A DNA stretch of 64,000 bases from Fodinicola acaciae (lineage in GTDB: Bacteria; Actinomycetota; Actinomycetes; Mycobacteriales; HKI-0501): positions 1-64,000 of the forward strand of contig NZ_WOTN01000002.1 of the NCBI RefSeq assembly GCF_010993745.1, given 5' to 3'. The position numbers were made by a program, and so were the translations under genes. Numbering within the stretch: position 1 is the stretch's first letter; each line of letters starts with the position of its first letter. The notes beneath the pieces are model-generated. The model was not told the DNA's origin, searched no databases, and worked only from the letters and a program-made list of their open reading frames with translations. This document shows positions 41,752 through 50,206 of this stretch, one piece after another.

Positions 41752-42960
41752 ATGAGTCAGGTCTCCGTCCCGCACGGTCTCCCGATGGACCGCGACGTCA
41801 GTCCCTTCGATCCGCCCCGCCAGGTCAGTCTGCTGCGCGAGGGCCGGCCGGTCAGCCCGATGATCTTCCCGGACGGCCACCAGGGTTGGCTCGTCACCGG
41901 CTACGACGCGGTGCGCCAGGTGATGGCCGACACCCGCTTCAGCTCGCGCCAGGACCTCGGTGTCATGCACGTGCCGTACGAGATCCCCGGCATGCCGGTG
42001 GCGACCGAGCCGTCGCCGCCGATGCCGGGCGTGTTCATCGCGATGGACCCGCCGGACCACAGCCGGCTGCGCAAGCGGCTCACCGGCGCGTTCACCGTCA
42101 AACGGATGAAGACGCTGGAGGAGCAGATCCTGGCGATCACCGAGCGCCAGCTCGACCACCTGGCCGGCCTGACCCCGCCGGTCGACCTGGTCAGGGAGTT
42201 CGCGCTGCCGGTGCCGTCGCTGGTGATCTGCGAGCTGCTCGGCGTGCCGTACGCGGACCGGGACACCTTCCAGGCCAACTCCGCGCAGTTTCTGGTCAGG
42301 GACCAGTCGCTGGAGAAGAAGATGGCCGCGCTCGGCGCGCTGATGACGTATCTGACCGAGCTGGTCACCCGCAAGCGCGCGGAGCCGGAGGAGGACATCC
42401 TGTCCGACCTGGCCGGCCATGACGACCTCAGCGTCGAGGAGTTGACCGGCGCCGCCTTCCTGCTGTTGCTGGCCGGTCACGAGACCACCGCCAACATGCT
42501 GGGGCTGGGCACCTTCGCGCTGCTGGAACATCCTGACCAGCTGTCCGAGCTGCGCGCCGACCCGGAGCTGATCCCCGGTGCGGTCGAGGAGCTGCTGCGC
42601 TATCTGGCCATCGCGGACATCTTCTATCGGTACGCGACCGAGGACATCGAGGTCGGTGGCGAGGTCATCCAGAAAGGGTCGACCGTCGTCGTCTCGCTGT
42701 TGGCCGCCAACCACGACTCCCAGCGCTTCCCGGATGCCGACAAGCTCGACATTCATCGCCAGGCGCGCGGCCACATGTCCTTCGGCCACGGCGTACACCA
42801 GTGCCTCGGCCAGCAGCTGGCGCGGATCGAGATGCGCGCCGGTTTCGCCGGGCTGCTGCGCCGGTTTCCCTCGCTCCGGCTGGCCGTCCCGGCGGCCGAG
42901 GTGAAGCTGCGTACGGACATGAACATCTACGGCGTACACGAGCTGCCGGTCGCCTGGTAG
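41752..42960 (+). CDS. Cytochrome P450
   Basis: 402 residues; soluble bacterial class I P450. I-helix oxygen-activation motif LLAGHETTAN near residues 241-249, ExxR as EELLR near 278, and the haem-binding loop FGHGVHQCLG with Cys near 351. The lack of a membrane anchor and the length suit the CYP105/107-like monooxygenases used for tailoring or drug breakdown. No ferredoxin gene is adjacent. The promoter carries the SARP-like triple heptamer; the ribosome-binding site is GAGAGG. Confidence 0.95.
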   Translation: MSQVSVPHGLPMDRDVSPFDPPRQVSLLREGRPVSPMIFPDGHQGWLVTGYDAVRQVMADTRFSSRQDLGVMHVPYEIPGMPVATEPSPPMPGVFIAMDPPDHSRLRKRLTGAFTVKRMKTLEEQILAITERQLDHLAGLTPPVDLVREFALPVPSLVICELLGVPYADRDTFQANSAQFLVRDQSLEKKMAALGALMTYLTELVTRKRAEPEEDILSDLAGHDDLSVEELTGAAFLLLLAGHETTANMLGLGTFALLEHPDQLSELRADPELIPGAVEELLRYLAIADIFYRYATEDIEVGGEVIQKGSTVVVSLLAANHDSQRFPDADKLDIHRQARGHMSFGHGVHQCLGQQLARIEMRAGFAGLLRRFPSLRLAVPAAEVKLRTDMNIYGVHELPVAW

Positions 42961-42964
42961 CGCG

Positions 42965-43303
42965 TCAGCCCTGGTTGATGACGTGCAGCAGGCCGACGAT
43001 CGCGGCGGTGACGGCCATCCCGGCGACCGTCGCCAGCGAGCCGATCGCGATCGCTGACCGCAGCCGAGCCGCCAGGGCCGCGGTCAGCACCAGCGCGACG
43101 ATCAGGCTGGCGACGACGATCGGCAGCCCGAGGAAGATCACGGTCATGACGGCCGCGATCGGACCCCAACCGCCCCGCTGTGCGGGATCGGTGACCTGAG
43201 CGACGGCCCAGGCCACCACCCCGCCGGCGGCGAGCAGGTGGACCGAAACCGGCACGACCGAGGCGCGAAGGGCGGTTTTCGCCATGTCAGCCGGAAAATC
43301 CAT
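42965..43303 (-). CDS. Small membrane protein of unknown function
   Basis: 112 residues with three likely membrane spans (residues about 14-35, 48-74 and 85-108) and no conserved charged motif. GAGGA precedes the ATG by five bases. No family recognised. It is convergent with the P450 gene (4-bp gap) and may be the first gene in a separate unit. Confidence 0.7.
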   Translation of the reverse strand: MDFPADMAKTALRASVVPVSVHLLAAGGVVAWAVAQVTDPAQRGGWGPIAAVMTVIFLGLPIVVASLIVALVLTAALAARLRSAIAIGSLATVAGMAVTAAIVGLLHVINQG

Positions 43304-43332
43304 CTGGTCCTCGCTGTCTCGATGGCGCGAGT

Positions 43333-43980
43333 TTAGCGCTCCAGCGCGCCGATGACGCAGGCCACCGGTGGATCGAGGTCGAGCATTTCGGTCCGTTGGT
43401 GCTGGAAACCGGCATCCGTCAGCTGTCTGGTCAGCTCGTCGACGGCCGCGGCCGAGGTCGCCGCGGTGGCGCCTTGACAGCGCGGTTGCGACACGATGGC
43501 GATACGTCCGCCAGGACGCAACAGTCGCGAGATCTCACGGAGCCGGTCGACCGGGTCGGGCCACATGCCGAGGGTGTTGACCGCGAGCGCGATGTCGAAC
43601 GGCTCGTCGTCGATGGACAGTTTTTGGACCGAGGCCTGGATGAAACGTGCGCGGCCAGCGCGTACGGCCGCCTTGTTGCGTCGGCCGGCCTGGCCGATCA
43701 TCACCGGCGACTGGTCGACGCCGACCACATAGCTCGCCTTGGCCGCGAGCGCGGCGATCGCCACACCGGGACCGCAGCCAAACTCGATCACGCGGTCGGT
43801 CGGCTGAACGTCCAGGAGACGTACGGCCCAGTGGTTGCGCGCCACGTTCGACGGCCGCCGGCCCATGATCCAGCCGGCGAGATGGCCGCCGGCTCCGGTC
43901 GGCCGGTGAAACTGCGCCACGCCGCCGTGCAGACCCCACCACAGGATGAAACGGTCGAGCGCTTTCTGTCCGATGCTCAT
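43333..43980 (-). CDS. Class I SAM-dependent methyltransferase
   Basis: 215 residues. SAM-binding motif I VIEFGCGPGVAIAAL, motif II around VVGVDQSPVMI, and FDIALAVNTLGMWPDPVDRLREISRLLRPGGRIAIVSQP. The substrate is unknown; the pattern is of the small-molecule (UbiE-like) group. It is divergent from a MerR-type regulator with a perfect palindrome between them, so it is probably induced by the ligand of that regulator. Confidence 0.85.
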   Translation of the reverse strand: MSIGQKALDRFILWWGLHGGVAQFHRPTGAGGHLAGWIMGRRPSNVARNHWAVRLLDVQPTDRVIEFGCGPGVAIAALAAKASYVVGVDQSPVMIGQAGRRNKAAVRAGRARFIQASVQKLSIDDEPFDIALAVNTLGMWPDPVDRLREISRLLRPGGRIAIVSQPRCQGATAATSAAAVDELTRQLTDAGFQHQRTEMLDLDPPVACVIGALER

Positions 43981-43994
43981 CCGGCGAGCGAATC

Positions 43995-44014
43995 ACTTCA
44001 AGTACGCTTGAAGT
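43995..44014. promoter_or_regulatory. Perfect palindrome, MerR-type operator
   Basis: ACTTCAAG (43995-44002), TACG, CTTGAAGT (44007-44014). It overlaps a possible -10 (TACGCT) of the MerR gene and lies between the divergent methyltransferase and regulator genes. Confidence 0.75.
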
Positions 44015-44016
44015 CA

Positions 44017-44448
44017 ATGACCGCCATCCAGGGCTCGCTGTCGATCGGCGAGCTGTCCGCGCGCACCGGCGTGCCGACCAGCACGTTGCGCTATTACGAC
44101 GAGCTTGGCCTGGTGCGTCCGGCCGCTCGCGATGCCGGACGGCGCCGTTACGCCGAGTCGGCCGTCCGCGATGTCGGCCTGATCCTGTGTTTTCGCGAGA
44201 TCGGCTTCTCGCTTGCCGAGATCGAGAGTTTCGTTGCCGGCGAACGGGAAAGCCGGCAGGAGCTGATCGACCGGAAACTGGCTGAGCTGGCCGAGCGGCA
44301 GCACCGCATCGAGGTGGCGCGGTCGGCGCTCGAGCACGGTCGGCGGTGTCCGGCCAGCGAGCCGATGGCCTGTACGCGGTTCTGGTCGATCATCGAAGAC
44401 CGGCTGAGCGGTCTTTCGCTGGAAGAAAGCCACGAACGAGCACACTGA
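44017..44448 (+). CDS. MerR-family transcriptional regulator
   Basis: 143 residues. N-terminal winged helix LSIGELSARTGVPTSTLRYYDELGLVRPAARDAGRRRYAES (MerR signature), then a coiled-coil dimerisation helix (ELIDRKLAELAERQHRIEVAR). Two cysteines (RRCPASEPMACTR) near the C-terminus could serve as a metal- or thiol-sensing site, like the SoxR and ZntR groups. It is divergent from the methyltransferase and likely controls both through the palindrome at 43995-44014. Confidence 0.87.
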   Translation: MTAIQGSLSIGELSARTGVPTSTLRYYDELGLVRPAARDAGRRRYAESAVRDVGLILCFREIGFSLAEIESFVAGERESRQELIDRKLAELAERQHRIEVARSALEHGRRCPASEPMACTRFWSIIEDRLSGLSLEESHERAH

Positions 44449-44449
44449 C

Positions 44450-45079
44450 TCAGGCCGCGGCGCTGACCACCAGGAGCGCGGCCAGCAGGCCGTAGACCGC
44501 GCCGGCCAGCCGGTTCAGCCAGCGGTTCGCCGCGGCGTGCCGGCGCAGAAACCGTCCGACGTGGCCGGCGCTGCCGCCGACGGTCAGGTCGACAGCGAGG
44601 CCGAGCGCCAGCATCGTCAGGCCGAGCAGGAACAGCTGCAGCGGCAGCCGGCCGAGGCTCGGGTCGACGAACTGCGGCAGGAACGCGACATAGAACAGCA
44701 TGATCTTCGGATTGGTCAGGTTGTTGATCAGGCCGCGCAGATAGACGGTGCCAAACGGGTCGCGCGCCGGTGCGCCGGAGGCGTCGACGAGCGGTGTGGC
44801 CGCGCGGAACGACCGTACGGCCAGCCACAACAGGTAGGCCGCGCCGGCCAGCCGCAGCACCTGCATCGCCGCTGGTATGGCCTGCAGCGCGGCCGCGAGG
44901 CCGACCGAGACGGCCGCGGTGTGCACCAACATCCCCGACGCGGTGCCGCAGGCGGCGGCTCGTCCGGCGCGGATGCCGCCGGCCATCCCCTGCGCGACGA
45001 TGAACAGCATTCCGGGGCCCGGCGTGAGCTGCAGGATCACGGCCGCGAGCAGGAACGTGGCGAAGAGCTGCGCGTTCAT
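44450..45079 (-). CDS. LysE/RhtB-family exporter
   Basis: 209 residues with six membrane spans. LysE-family features include the N-terminal LTPGPGMLFIVAQGMAGG (family motif LTPGPxxx) and the central NLTNPKIMLFYVAFLPQFV. These proteins export amino acids such as lysine, threonine or homoserine lactones. It is divergent from a LysR regulator, a common arrangement for substrate-induced export. The convergent MerR gene ends 1 bp before its end. Confidence 0.87.
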   Translation of the reverse strand: MNAQLFATFLLAAVILQLTPGPGMLFIVAQGMAGGIRAGRAAACGTASGMLVHTAAVSVGLAAALQAIPAAMQVLRLAGAAYLLWLAVRSFRAATPLVDASGAPARDPFGTVYLRGLINNLTNPKIMLFYVAFLPQFVDPSLGRLPLQLFLLGLTMLALGLAVDLTVGGSAGHVGRFLRRHAAANRWLNRLAGAVYGLLAALLVVSAAA

Positions 45080-45145
45080 GGGTCTTCCTTCTGCCGGAGA
45101 GGTCTGTGCGAATCAGCATGAGGCAGAAGCGATATGACGTCTAAT

Positions 45146-45176
45146 GCCAAACTTGGCGATGATCTATTGATATTGT
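45146..45176. promoter_or_regulatory. LysR-type operator and leaderless -10 element
   Basis: GCCAA (45146-45150), AC, TTGGC (45153-45157) is an inverted repeat of the LysR-box kind between the divergent exporter and LysR genes. TATTGT (45171-45176) is six bases before the ATG of the LysR gene. Confidence 0.5.
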
Positions 45177-45182
45177 GAATCC

Positions 45183-46043
45183 ATGCTGAACCTCGTCCAT
45201 CTCAGCGTCCTGGCGGCGGTCGCTCGGCACGGATCGGTGACCGAGGCGGCCAAGGAGCTGCACTATTCGCAGCCGTCGGTGAGCCATCACCTGTCCCGGC
45301 TGGAGGCGGCCACCGGCGTCAAGCTCGTGCAGCGGGTCAGCCGCGGCATCCGGTTGACGCCGGAGGGGCAGCTGCTGGCCAACCGCGCGATCGAGATCCT
45401 CGGACGGGTCGAGGCGGCCAGCAACGAGCTGGCGGCGCAGGCCGGCCTGCAGTCCGGGCGCGTACGCCTGGCGGCCAACGCGTCCGCGCTCAGCACCATC
45501 GTGCCGAAGGCCGCGGCCACGCTGGCCGCCGCGCATCCAGGTCTTGAGCTGAGCCTCTACGACCGTCATCCGGTCGAGTCGCTGGAGATGCTGCGACGCG
45601 GCGAGCTCGATATCGCGCTGATCTTCCGGCACGCGGACGCCGCCGTCCAAGACGAGGGCTTCCGCCTCGTCGACGTCGGCGGCGACTCGATCTATCTGAT
45701 CAGCCAGCAGCCGGACGACAGCCTCGCCAACCACCGGCATTCGGCCTGGATCGGCGGTTGCGAACGCTGTCGCGAGGAGCTGGCCGCCGTGTGCGCGGAG
45801 GAGGGCTTCACGCCGCGCATCGGCTCGTACAGCGATGACATGGTCGTCGTGCAGGCTCTGGTCGCCGCCGGAGCCGGCGTCGCGACGCTGCCTGGCCTGG
45901 CGCTGCGGGCACATCGCCGGCCGGACATCCACGCGACCGAGCTGACCGGCTTCCGGCGCCGGATCTACGCCGCCACGTACGGTGATCCGCCTGATCCGCC
46001 TGCCGTCGCGGCCGTGTTGGCGGCGCTCACCGAGGCGACGTGA
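45183..46043 (+). CDS. LysR-family transcriptional regulator
   Basis: 286 residues. N-terminal winged helix-turn-helix (LSVLAAVARHGSVTEAAKELHYSQPSVSHHLSRLEAATGVKLVQRVSRGIRLTPEG); the C-terminal part is the periplasmic-binding-like effector domain. It probably regulates the divergent LysE-type exporter in response to an amino-acid-like ligand. Leaderless start (TATTGT six bases before the ATG). The end overlaps the convergent hydrolase gene by 17 bp. Confidence 0.9.
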   Translation: MLNLVHLSVLAAVARHGSVTEAAKELHYSQPSVSHHLSRLEAATGVKLVQRVSRGIRLTPEGQLLANRAIEILGRVEAASNELAAQAGLQSGRVRLAANASALSTIVPKAAATLAAAHPGLELSLYDRHPVESLEMLRRGELDIALIFRHADAAVQDEGFRLVDVGGDSIYLISQQPDDSLANHRHSAWIGGCERCREELAAVCAEEGFTPRIGSYSDDMVVVQALVAAGAGVATLPGLALRAHRRPDIHATELTGFRRRIYAATYGDPPDPPAVAAVLAALTEAT

Positions 46044-48003
46044 CCGGCTGGTGCAGCGTACGCACCCGCGGGTCGGCGGCCGGCGGAAACGCGCTGCCGT
46101 GCGACACGTGGTCGGCGAAGGCGACGACATACCGGTTGGTGATGACCAGGCCCTGGTCGCCGTCGATCGGTCCGAGCGGGATCAACGTGTTGAGCGGCGG
46201 CGCGAGGTAATAGGCCGCATAGTCGGTGAAATTGAAGTGTTGCGTGCCGCCGATGCTGAAACACCACGCATGTGGACTGGCTGTCAGCATTGTCTGCGCG
46301 ACCTGGCGTTCTCGCTGTTCTTCGGTGTCAGACGACGAACAGGTGCCGGTGGTGCAGGAGTTGTCGCTGCCGACGATCATGACCGGCGCGCGTACGCCGT
46401 CGCGTGCGACCGATCCGAACTGCGTGCCGTCGAGGTCGATGGCGCCGCCACAATGCGCGTCCAGATGGCATTCCTGCAACGCCGAGGCGCCGCCGAAGGA
46501 GTGTCCAATGTAGAGCGTACGGCTGGCGTCGACGTGACCGGCGAACCGCGCGGCGGCTTTCCCGGCGGCGAATTTTCCGTCCGCGGCCCACACATTGACG
46601 ACGCGTGTGCCGTTGGGCTCGGACGGATCGTCGGGGTTGCCGGCCGCTGTGGAGCCGAGTACGCGGCCGTGCACGACGGTGACGTTGGCGCTGTAGGTCG
46701 GTGTGACGCCGGCGACGACGTATCCGTGACTGGCCAGGTTTTCCGCGATGGTGGCGAACATCGGCGCCGACAGACCCATCCCTGGTTCGAGCACCACCAG
46801 CGGAAACCGGCCGCTCGCGATTGCTGCGCGGTCGATGGAATGTCCTTGCATGGCAAGGAAACTGCCTTCGAGAAAGCCGAACGGCGGCGGAAAGTGCATC
46901 GCCGACCACAATCCTGGTGCGTACGGTCCCGGCGCCGCGTGTGCACGCGTCGGATACCAGGTCCACACGGACAGATCGCGGTGTGCGGCCGGGCCGAGCG
47001 GATCCGGCCGGGACTGGTCGGTCCAGTCGAACATCATCCGGCCGACCGCGTACGTGCCGGTCGGCGCCGGCAGCCGAATCGGTTGTGTGGCCGCGATTTC
47101 CACCACCGCCAGATATCCGACCAGCAGCAGCGGCACCGCCAGGACGATCCGCCAGACGCGGCCGAGCTTGATGCGTCGTACGACCTCGACAACGCCCGCG
47201 CACACGATCGCCGACACGATCGCCATGACCGCCAGGACGCCGAGGCTGGTCACCGGTCCGTCGTGGCCAGTGACGACCCAGATGCTGTCACGCAGGGCGA
47301 TCGCCGCCTGGATCCCAAGCAGCGCCCCGACAACTGCCGCCGGCAGCCGGAGCTCAGACGCCGCGACTCGCATGACGGAGTTGGCGATCAGGCAGAAGGC
47401 GAACAGTCCGGCGGCGTACGCGACGACGAAGAACGCCACCATCAGCGGTTGCGTCCAGCCTTCGCCGATCGCCAACGCGCCGATGACGACGATGCTGCCG
47501 GCCAGGCTCAGCAAAGTCGTGGCGAGAAGCAGGTTTGCTCGTACGAACCGGGGAAAAACCGGGATGTCGTCCAACCAGTCGCCAGGCTCGTCTTCGGTGC
47601 CGCGCAATGCGACGGCGATGAGCACCAGGCTCACGATCGTGGCGACGGCCAGCGCCAGCAGCATCCAGACCTGGCCGACCGTACGCGGGCCCCACCGGTC
47701 GTGATCGGCCTTCACGGCGACGGCGATCGCGTCCGTGCCGACCGTGATCGCCACCAACACGGTCATCAGCTGCGTGGCACGCAGCAGTTGGAAGGTGCGC
47801 CTTGGCCCTCTCCACCTCCTGATGAGGATCAGGATCACCAATGTTGGCACCAAAAAGACCGTGTAGGAGGCGACCGTGACGTACGGGTCGTCCTGCCACG
47901 GACTTTGCGCGCGGACCTCGCGCACCTGGGTCGTCAGGAAAGCGAAAACGGTGAAGGCGACCCCGGTCACGAGCGGGATCCACAAAGCCAGACGTGTTCT
48001 CAC
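46027..48003 (-). CDS. Polytopic membrane protein with C-terminal alpha/beta hydrolase domain
   Basis: 658 residues; GTG start at 48003. The first about 330 residues have eight or nine membrane spans. The C-terminal 320 residues form an alpha/beta hydrolase similar to platelet-activating-factor acetylhydrolases (LVVLEPGMGLSAPMF, nucleophile elbow GHSFGG, and TQHFNFTDY with the likely His). It probably acts on lipids or esters at the outer face of the membrane. It is divergent from a PadR gene and likely repressed by it. Four cysteines in the enzyme domain (ECHLDAHCGG, SCTTGTCSS) may be disulfide-bonded. Confidence 0.78.
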   Translation of the reverse strand: MRTRLALWIPLVTGVAFTVFAFLTTQVREVRAQSPWQDDPYVTVASYTVFLVPTLVILILIRRWRGPRRTFQLLRATQLMTVLVAITVGTDAIAVAVKADHDRWGPRTVGQVWMLLALAVATIVSLVLIAVALRGTEDEPGDWLDDIPVFPRFVRANLLLATTLLSLAGSIVVIGALAIGEGWTQPLMVAFFVVAYAAGLFAFCLIANSVMRVAASELRLPAAVVGALLGIQAAIALRDSIWVVTGHDGPVTSLGVLAVMAIVSAIVCAGVVEVVRRIKLGRVWRIVLAVPLLLVGYLAVVEIAATQPIRLPAPTGTYAVGRMMFDWTDQSRPDPLGPAAHRDLSVWTWYPTRAHAAPGPYAPGLWSAMHFPPPFGFLEGSFLAMQGHSIDRAAIASGRFPLVVLEPGMGLSAPMFATIAENLASHGYVVAGVTPTYSANVTVVHGRVLGSTAAGNPDDPSEPNGTRVVNVWAADGKFAAGKAAARFAGHVDASRTLYIGHSFGGASALQECHLDAHCGGAIDLDGTQFGSVARDGVRAPVMIVGSDNSCTTGTCSSSDTEEQRERQVAQTMLTASPHAWCFSIGGTQHFNFTDYAAYYLAPPLNTLIPLGPIDGDQGLVITNRYVVAFADHVSHGSAFPPAADPRVRTLHQPVTSPR

Positions 48004-48025
48004 GATCGGTGATAGTACACGCCGC

Positions 48026-48049
48026 GTACTACTTGGCGCGTAGTAGACT
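48026..48049. promoter_or_regulatory. PadR-type operator and -10 element
   Basis: Inverted repeat TACTAC (48027-48032), seven bases, GTAGTA (48040-48045), overlapping TAGACT (48044-48049), the -10 of the PadR gene. Lies between divergent genes, as expected for a PadR autorepressor. Confidence 0.55.
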
Positions 48050-48056
48050 CCGGCGT

Positions 48057-48356
48057 GTGCAGATGAACGACGCTCAGATCCTGGTGCTGTGCGCACTCGC
48101 GGACGGTCCGTTGCACGGATACGCGATCAACACGGCCATCGAGGCGATCGCCGGCAAGCGGCTCGGTCCCGGCAGCCTCTACGGCGCGCTGACCCGGCTG
48201 GAGGCCAAGGGCCTGGTGGAGGCGCTGGACGGCACCGGCCGCCAGCATCCGGTCAAGCTCACCGCCGCCGGCCGCGAGGTGCTCGAGGCCGAGCTGCGCG
48301 CGATGGCCAAGATCGCCGCCGTCGGGCTGCGCAACCTGCGCGTCGAGCCGGCGTGA
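48057..48356 (+). CDS. PadR-family transcriptional regulator
   Basis: 99 residues. Winged helix (MNDAQILVLCALADGPLHGYAINTAIE...GPGSLYGALTRLEAKGLVEAL...YLTAAGREVL pattern). GTG 48057 is seven bases after TAGACT, suggesting a leaderless start; ATG 48063 is the alternative. The gene overlaps the following membrane-protein gene by 4 bp. PadR proteins commonly repress adjacent membrane or exporter genes and respond to small phenolic or drug-like ligands. Confidence 0.85.
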   Translation: MQMNDAQILVLCALADGPLHGYAINTAIEAIAGKRLGPGSLYGALTRLEAKGLVEALDGTGRQHPVKLTAAGREVLEAELRAMAKIAAVGLRNLRVEPA

Positions 48357-49072
48357 ACGTCACCAAGGCGCTGGTCTGGCTCTATCCGCGGCCGATGCGC
48401 GAGCGATGGGACATCCAGGCCGACTGGCGGCAGCTGCCGGACCTGCTGCGCGGCATCGCCGACAGCTGGCTGCATCCGGCTTTCTGGCCGGCGACGACAC
48501 CGGCGCAACGGCGTCGCCGCGCCACCGCCGCCGCGGCGACCATGATGTTCCTGGCCTGGCTGGCCGGCCATGCCGTACTCGAACAGGACCCGCTGCTGCC
48601 GGCCACGCTGACGCACGCGTGGCAGCTGAGCGCCATCGAGGTGGTCGCGCTGGTCGGCCTGGCCACCATCGCGCCGCTGCCTCGGCTCACGGTCGCGACC
48701 ATCCGCCGCGCGGCCGCTCGCCTTGTTCCACCTGCCGGCCTCGCGGCGGTGGTGGTCGTCGTCGCGAACTCGCCGCACGTGCCGCCGGGTCCCGTACGAG
48801 GGCTCGTCCTCATCGGTTGGTGGTTCGCGCTGCTCGTCGGCGGCCTGCAGGTGTGCCGGCTGGTCGCGGACGTCGACGGCCGTACGCCGGGACCGCTGCG
48901 GCTGCGCCTCGGCCTCTGGGCCGTGCTGGTCGCCGCCGGCGCCACCGCCGCCGCGATTCTCGGTTTCGCGGTCACCCTTCGCGATCCGTACGCCGGCGTC
49001 GTCGGAGCCGGCATCGCCGCGGTGGCGCTGGTCGTCCTGACGACCGCTCGGGACGTACGCGAGTTGGCGTAG
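48353..49072 (+). CDS. Membrane protein of unknown function coupled to PadR
   Basis: 239 residues; GTG start overlapping the PadR stop. About six membrane spans after residue 55. The soluble N-terminus (about 50 residues: ALVWLYPRPMRERWDIQADW) may be cytoplasmic. Similar genes follow PadR regulators in many actinobacteria; the function is not known to me. The coupling suggests it is the regulator's partner or target. Confidence 0.75.
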   Translation: MNVTKALVWLYPRPMRERWDIQADWRQLPDLLRGIADSWLHPAFWPATTPAQRRRRATAAAATMMFLAWLAGHAVLEQDPLLPATLTHAWQLSAIEVVALVGLATIAPLPRLTVATIRRAAARLVPPAGLAAVVVVVANSPHVPPGPVRGLVLIGWWFALLVGGLQVCRLVADVDGRTPGPLRLRLGLWAVLVAAGATAAAILGFAVTLRDPYAGVVGAGIAAVALVVLTTARDVRELA

Positions 49073-49074
49073 CG

Positions 49075-49119
49075 GTGTCAGGCTCGTGTCAGCGCCGTGT
49101 TCGAGCGCCGCGCGATCGT
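49075..49119 (+). promoter_or_regulatory. SARP-type triple heptamer and -10 element for the pentapeptide-repeat gene
   Basis: GTGTCAG (49075), GTGTCAG (49086) and GTGTTCG (49097), at an 11-bp period, then 10 bp and GATCGT (49114-49119). A GAGGAG ribosome-binding site and the ATG follow 35 bp later. Confidence 0.8.
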
Positions 49120-49154
49120 CTCCTCAGCACACCAACCGACTGAGGAGAGAAAAG

Positions 49155-49775
49155 ATGAACGCGACCCGCTTCGACGCCAACGACCTGGCCGGCACGGACT
49201 TCGCCGGTGTCACCGTACGGAACGGCAGCTTCGCCGCGAGCATGCTGCGCGGCTCGGACTTCTCGCACGCCGACCTCACCGGCAGCTCGTTTCGCAGCAG
49301 TGACCTGGCGGACGCGAGCTTCGACGGCGCCGACCTGACTGACGCGGTGCTGACCAAGCTGGAGCTGGCGCGCGCGAGCTTCCGCGGATCGACCCTGGTG
49401 CGCACCGATTTCACCGCGTCCGGCCTGGTCGAGGCACAGTTCGCCGACGCGACGCTGACCGACGTGGTCTTTCGCAAGACCGACCTGCGGCACACCGTCT
49501 TCGCCGGCTGCACCTTCGTCGGCGTGGACTTCTCGTACGCGGATCTGAGTGGCCACAACCTCGACGGCGTGAGCTTCAGTGGCGTGAAGTTCGACCATGC
49601 GGGGCTCAAAGGCGTCAGCTTCCGCGGCGCGATCCTGCGCGACGTGTCGTTCCGTACGTGGAGCAACCGGCAGTTTCGTACGGTGGACTTCGCCGGAGCA
49701 TGGATGGACAAGCTGACCTACGCCGGTCTCAAGAACCTCGGCGCGGACCTGTCCAAGGTGTCGATGCTGGGATAG
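49155..49775 (+). CDS. Pentapeptide-repeat protein
   Basis: 206 residues of pentapeptide repeats (A[D/N]LxG-type): for example ANDLAGTDFAG, GSDFSHADLTG, SSDLADASFDG and ADLSGHNLDG. The fold is a right-handed quadrilateral beta-helix. Many such proteins mimic DNA and protect DNA gyrase from quinolones or gyrase-targeting peptides (MfpA, Qnr, McbG). It has no transmembrane segment. Its promoter carries the SARP-like triple heptamer found before the exporter operon, which supports a resistance role, though this is inferred. No target or toxin gene is visible. Confidence 0.88.
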   Translation: MNATRFDANDLAGTDFAGVTVRNGSFAASMLRGSDFSHADLTGSSFRSSDLADASFDGADLTDAVLTKLELARASFRGSTLVRTDFTASGLVEAQFADATLTDVVFRKTDLRHTVFAGCTFVGVDFSYADLSGHNLDGVSFSGVKFDHAGLKGVSFRGAILRDVSFRTWSNRQFRTVDFAGAWMDKLTYAGLKNLGADLSKVSMLG

Positions 49776-49813
49776 GTGACGACAGGATCGCGACCGTGGT
49801 GCAGGCTGCTGGC

Positions 49814-50197
49814 ATGAAATCGCGAACCGGTGACATGTGGTGGGGGACGGCGATCGAGGCGCCGGACCCCGGCGGCCTGGCCAGGTTCTACGCCGAGCTG
49901 CTTGGCTGGCACGTCGGACACGAGGAGCCGGGAACGGCCATCGTCGCCGCCTCGCCGCGGGGGCCGTACTTCGTGTTCCAGCAGGCGGAGGGTTATCGAG
50001 CACCGGCCTGGCCGCCGGTCGCCGGCGAGCAGCGGCCGATGATGCACTTCGACTTCCAGGTCGGCGACCTGGACTCCGCCACCGCCGAGGCGGTCGCTTT
50101 AGGTGCCACGGTGGCGGAGTCACAGCCGCAGGAGAACGTCCGGGTGATGCTCGACCCCGCCGGCCATCCCTTCTGCCTGTGCTTCGACCAGGGATGA
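49814..50197 (+). CDS. VOC-family protein
   Basis: 127 residues; single VOC module pair (AIEAPDPGGLARFYAELLGWHV; DPAGHPFCLCFDQG). Similar proteins include fosfomycin/bleomycin-type resistance relatives and uncharacterised glyoxalase-like enzymes. The metal ligands are incomplete: the His expected at the first strand is absent. CAGGCT is six bases before the ATG (leaderless). No substrate can be inferred. Confidence 0.8.
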   Translation: MKSRTGDMWWGTAIEAPDPGGLARFYAELLGWHVGHEEPGTAIVAASPRGPYFVFQQAEGYRAPAWPPVAGEQRPMMHFDFQVGDLDSATAEAVALGATVAESQPQENVRVMLDPAGHPFCLCFDQG

Positions 50198-50206
50198 CTG
50201 GACGGG

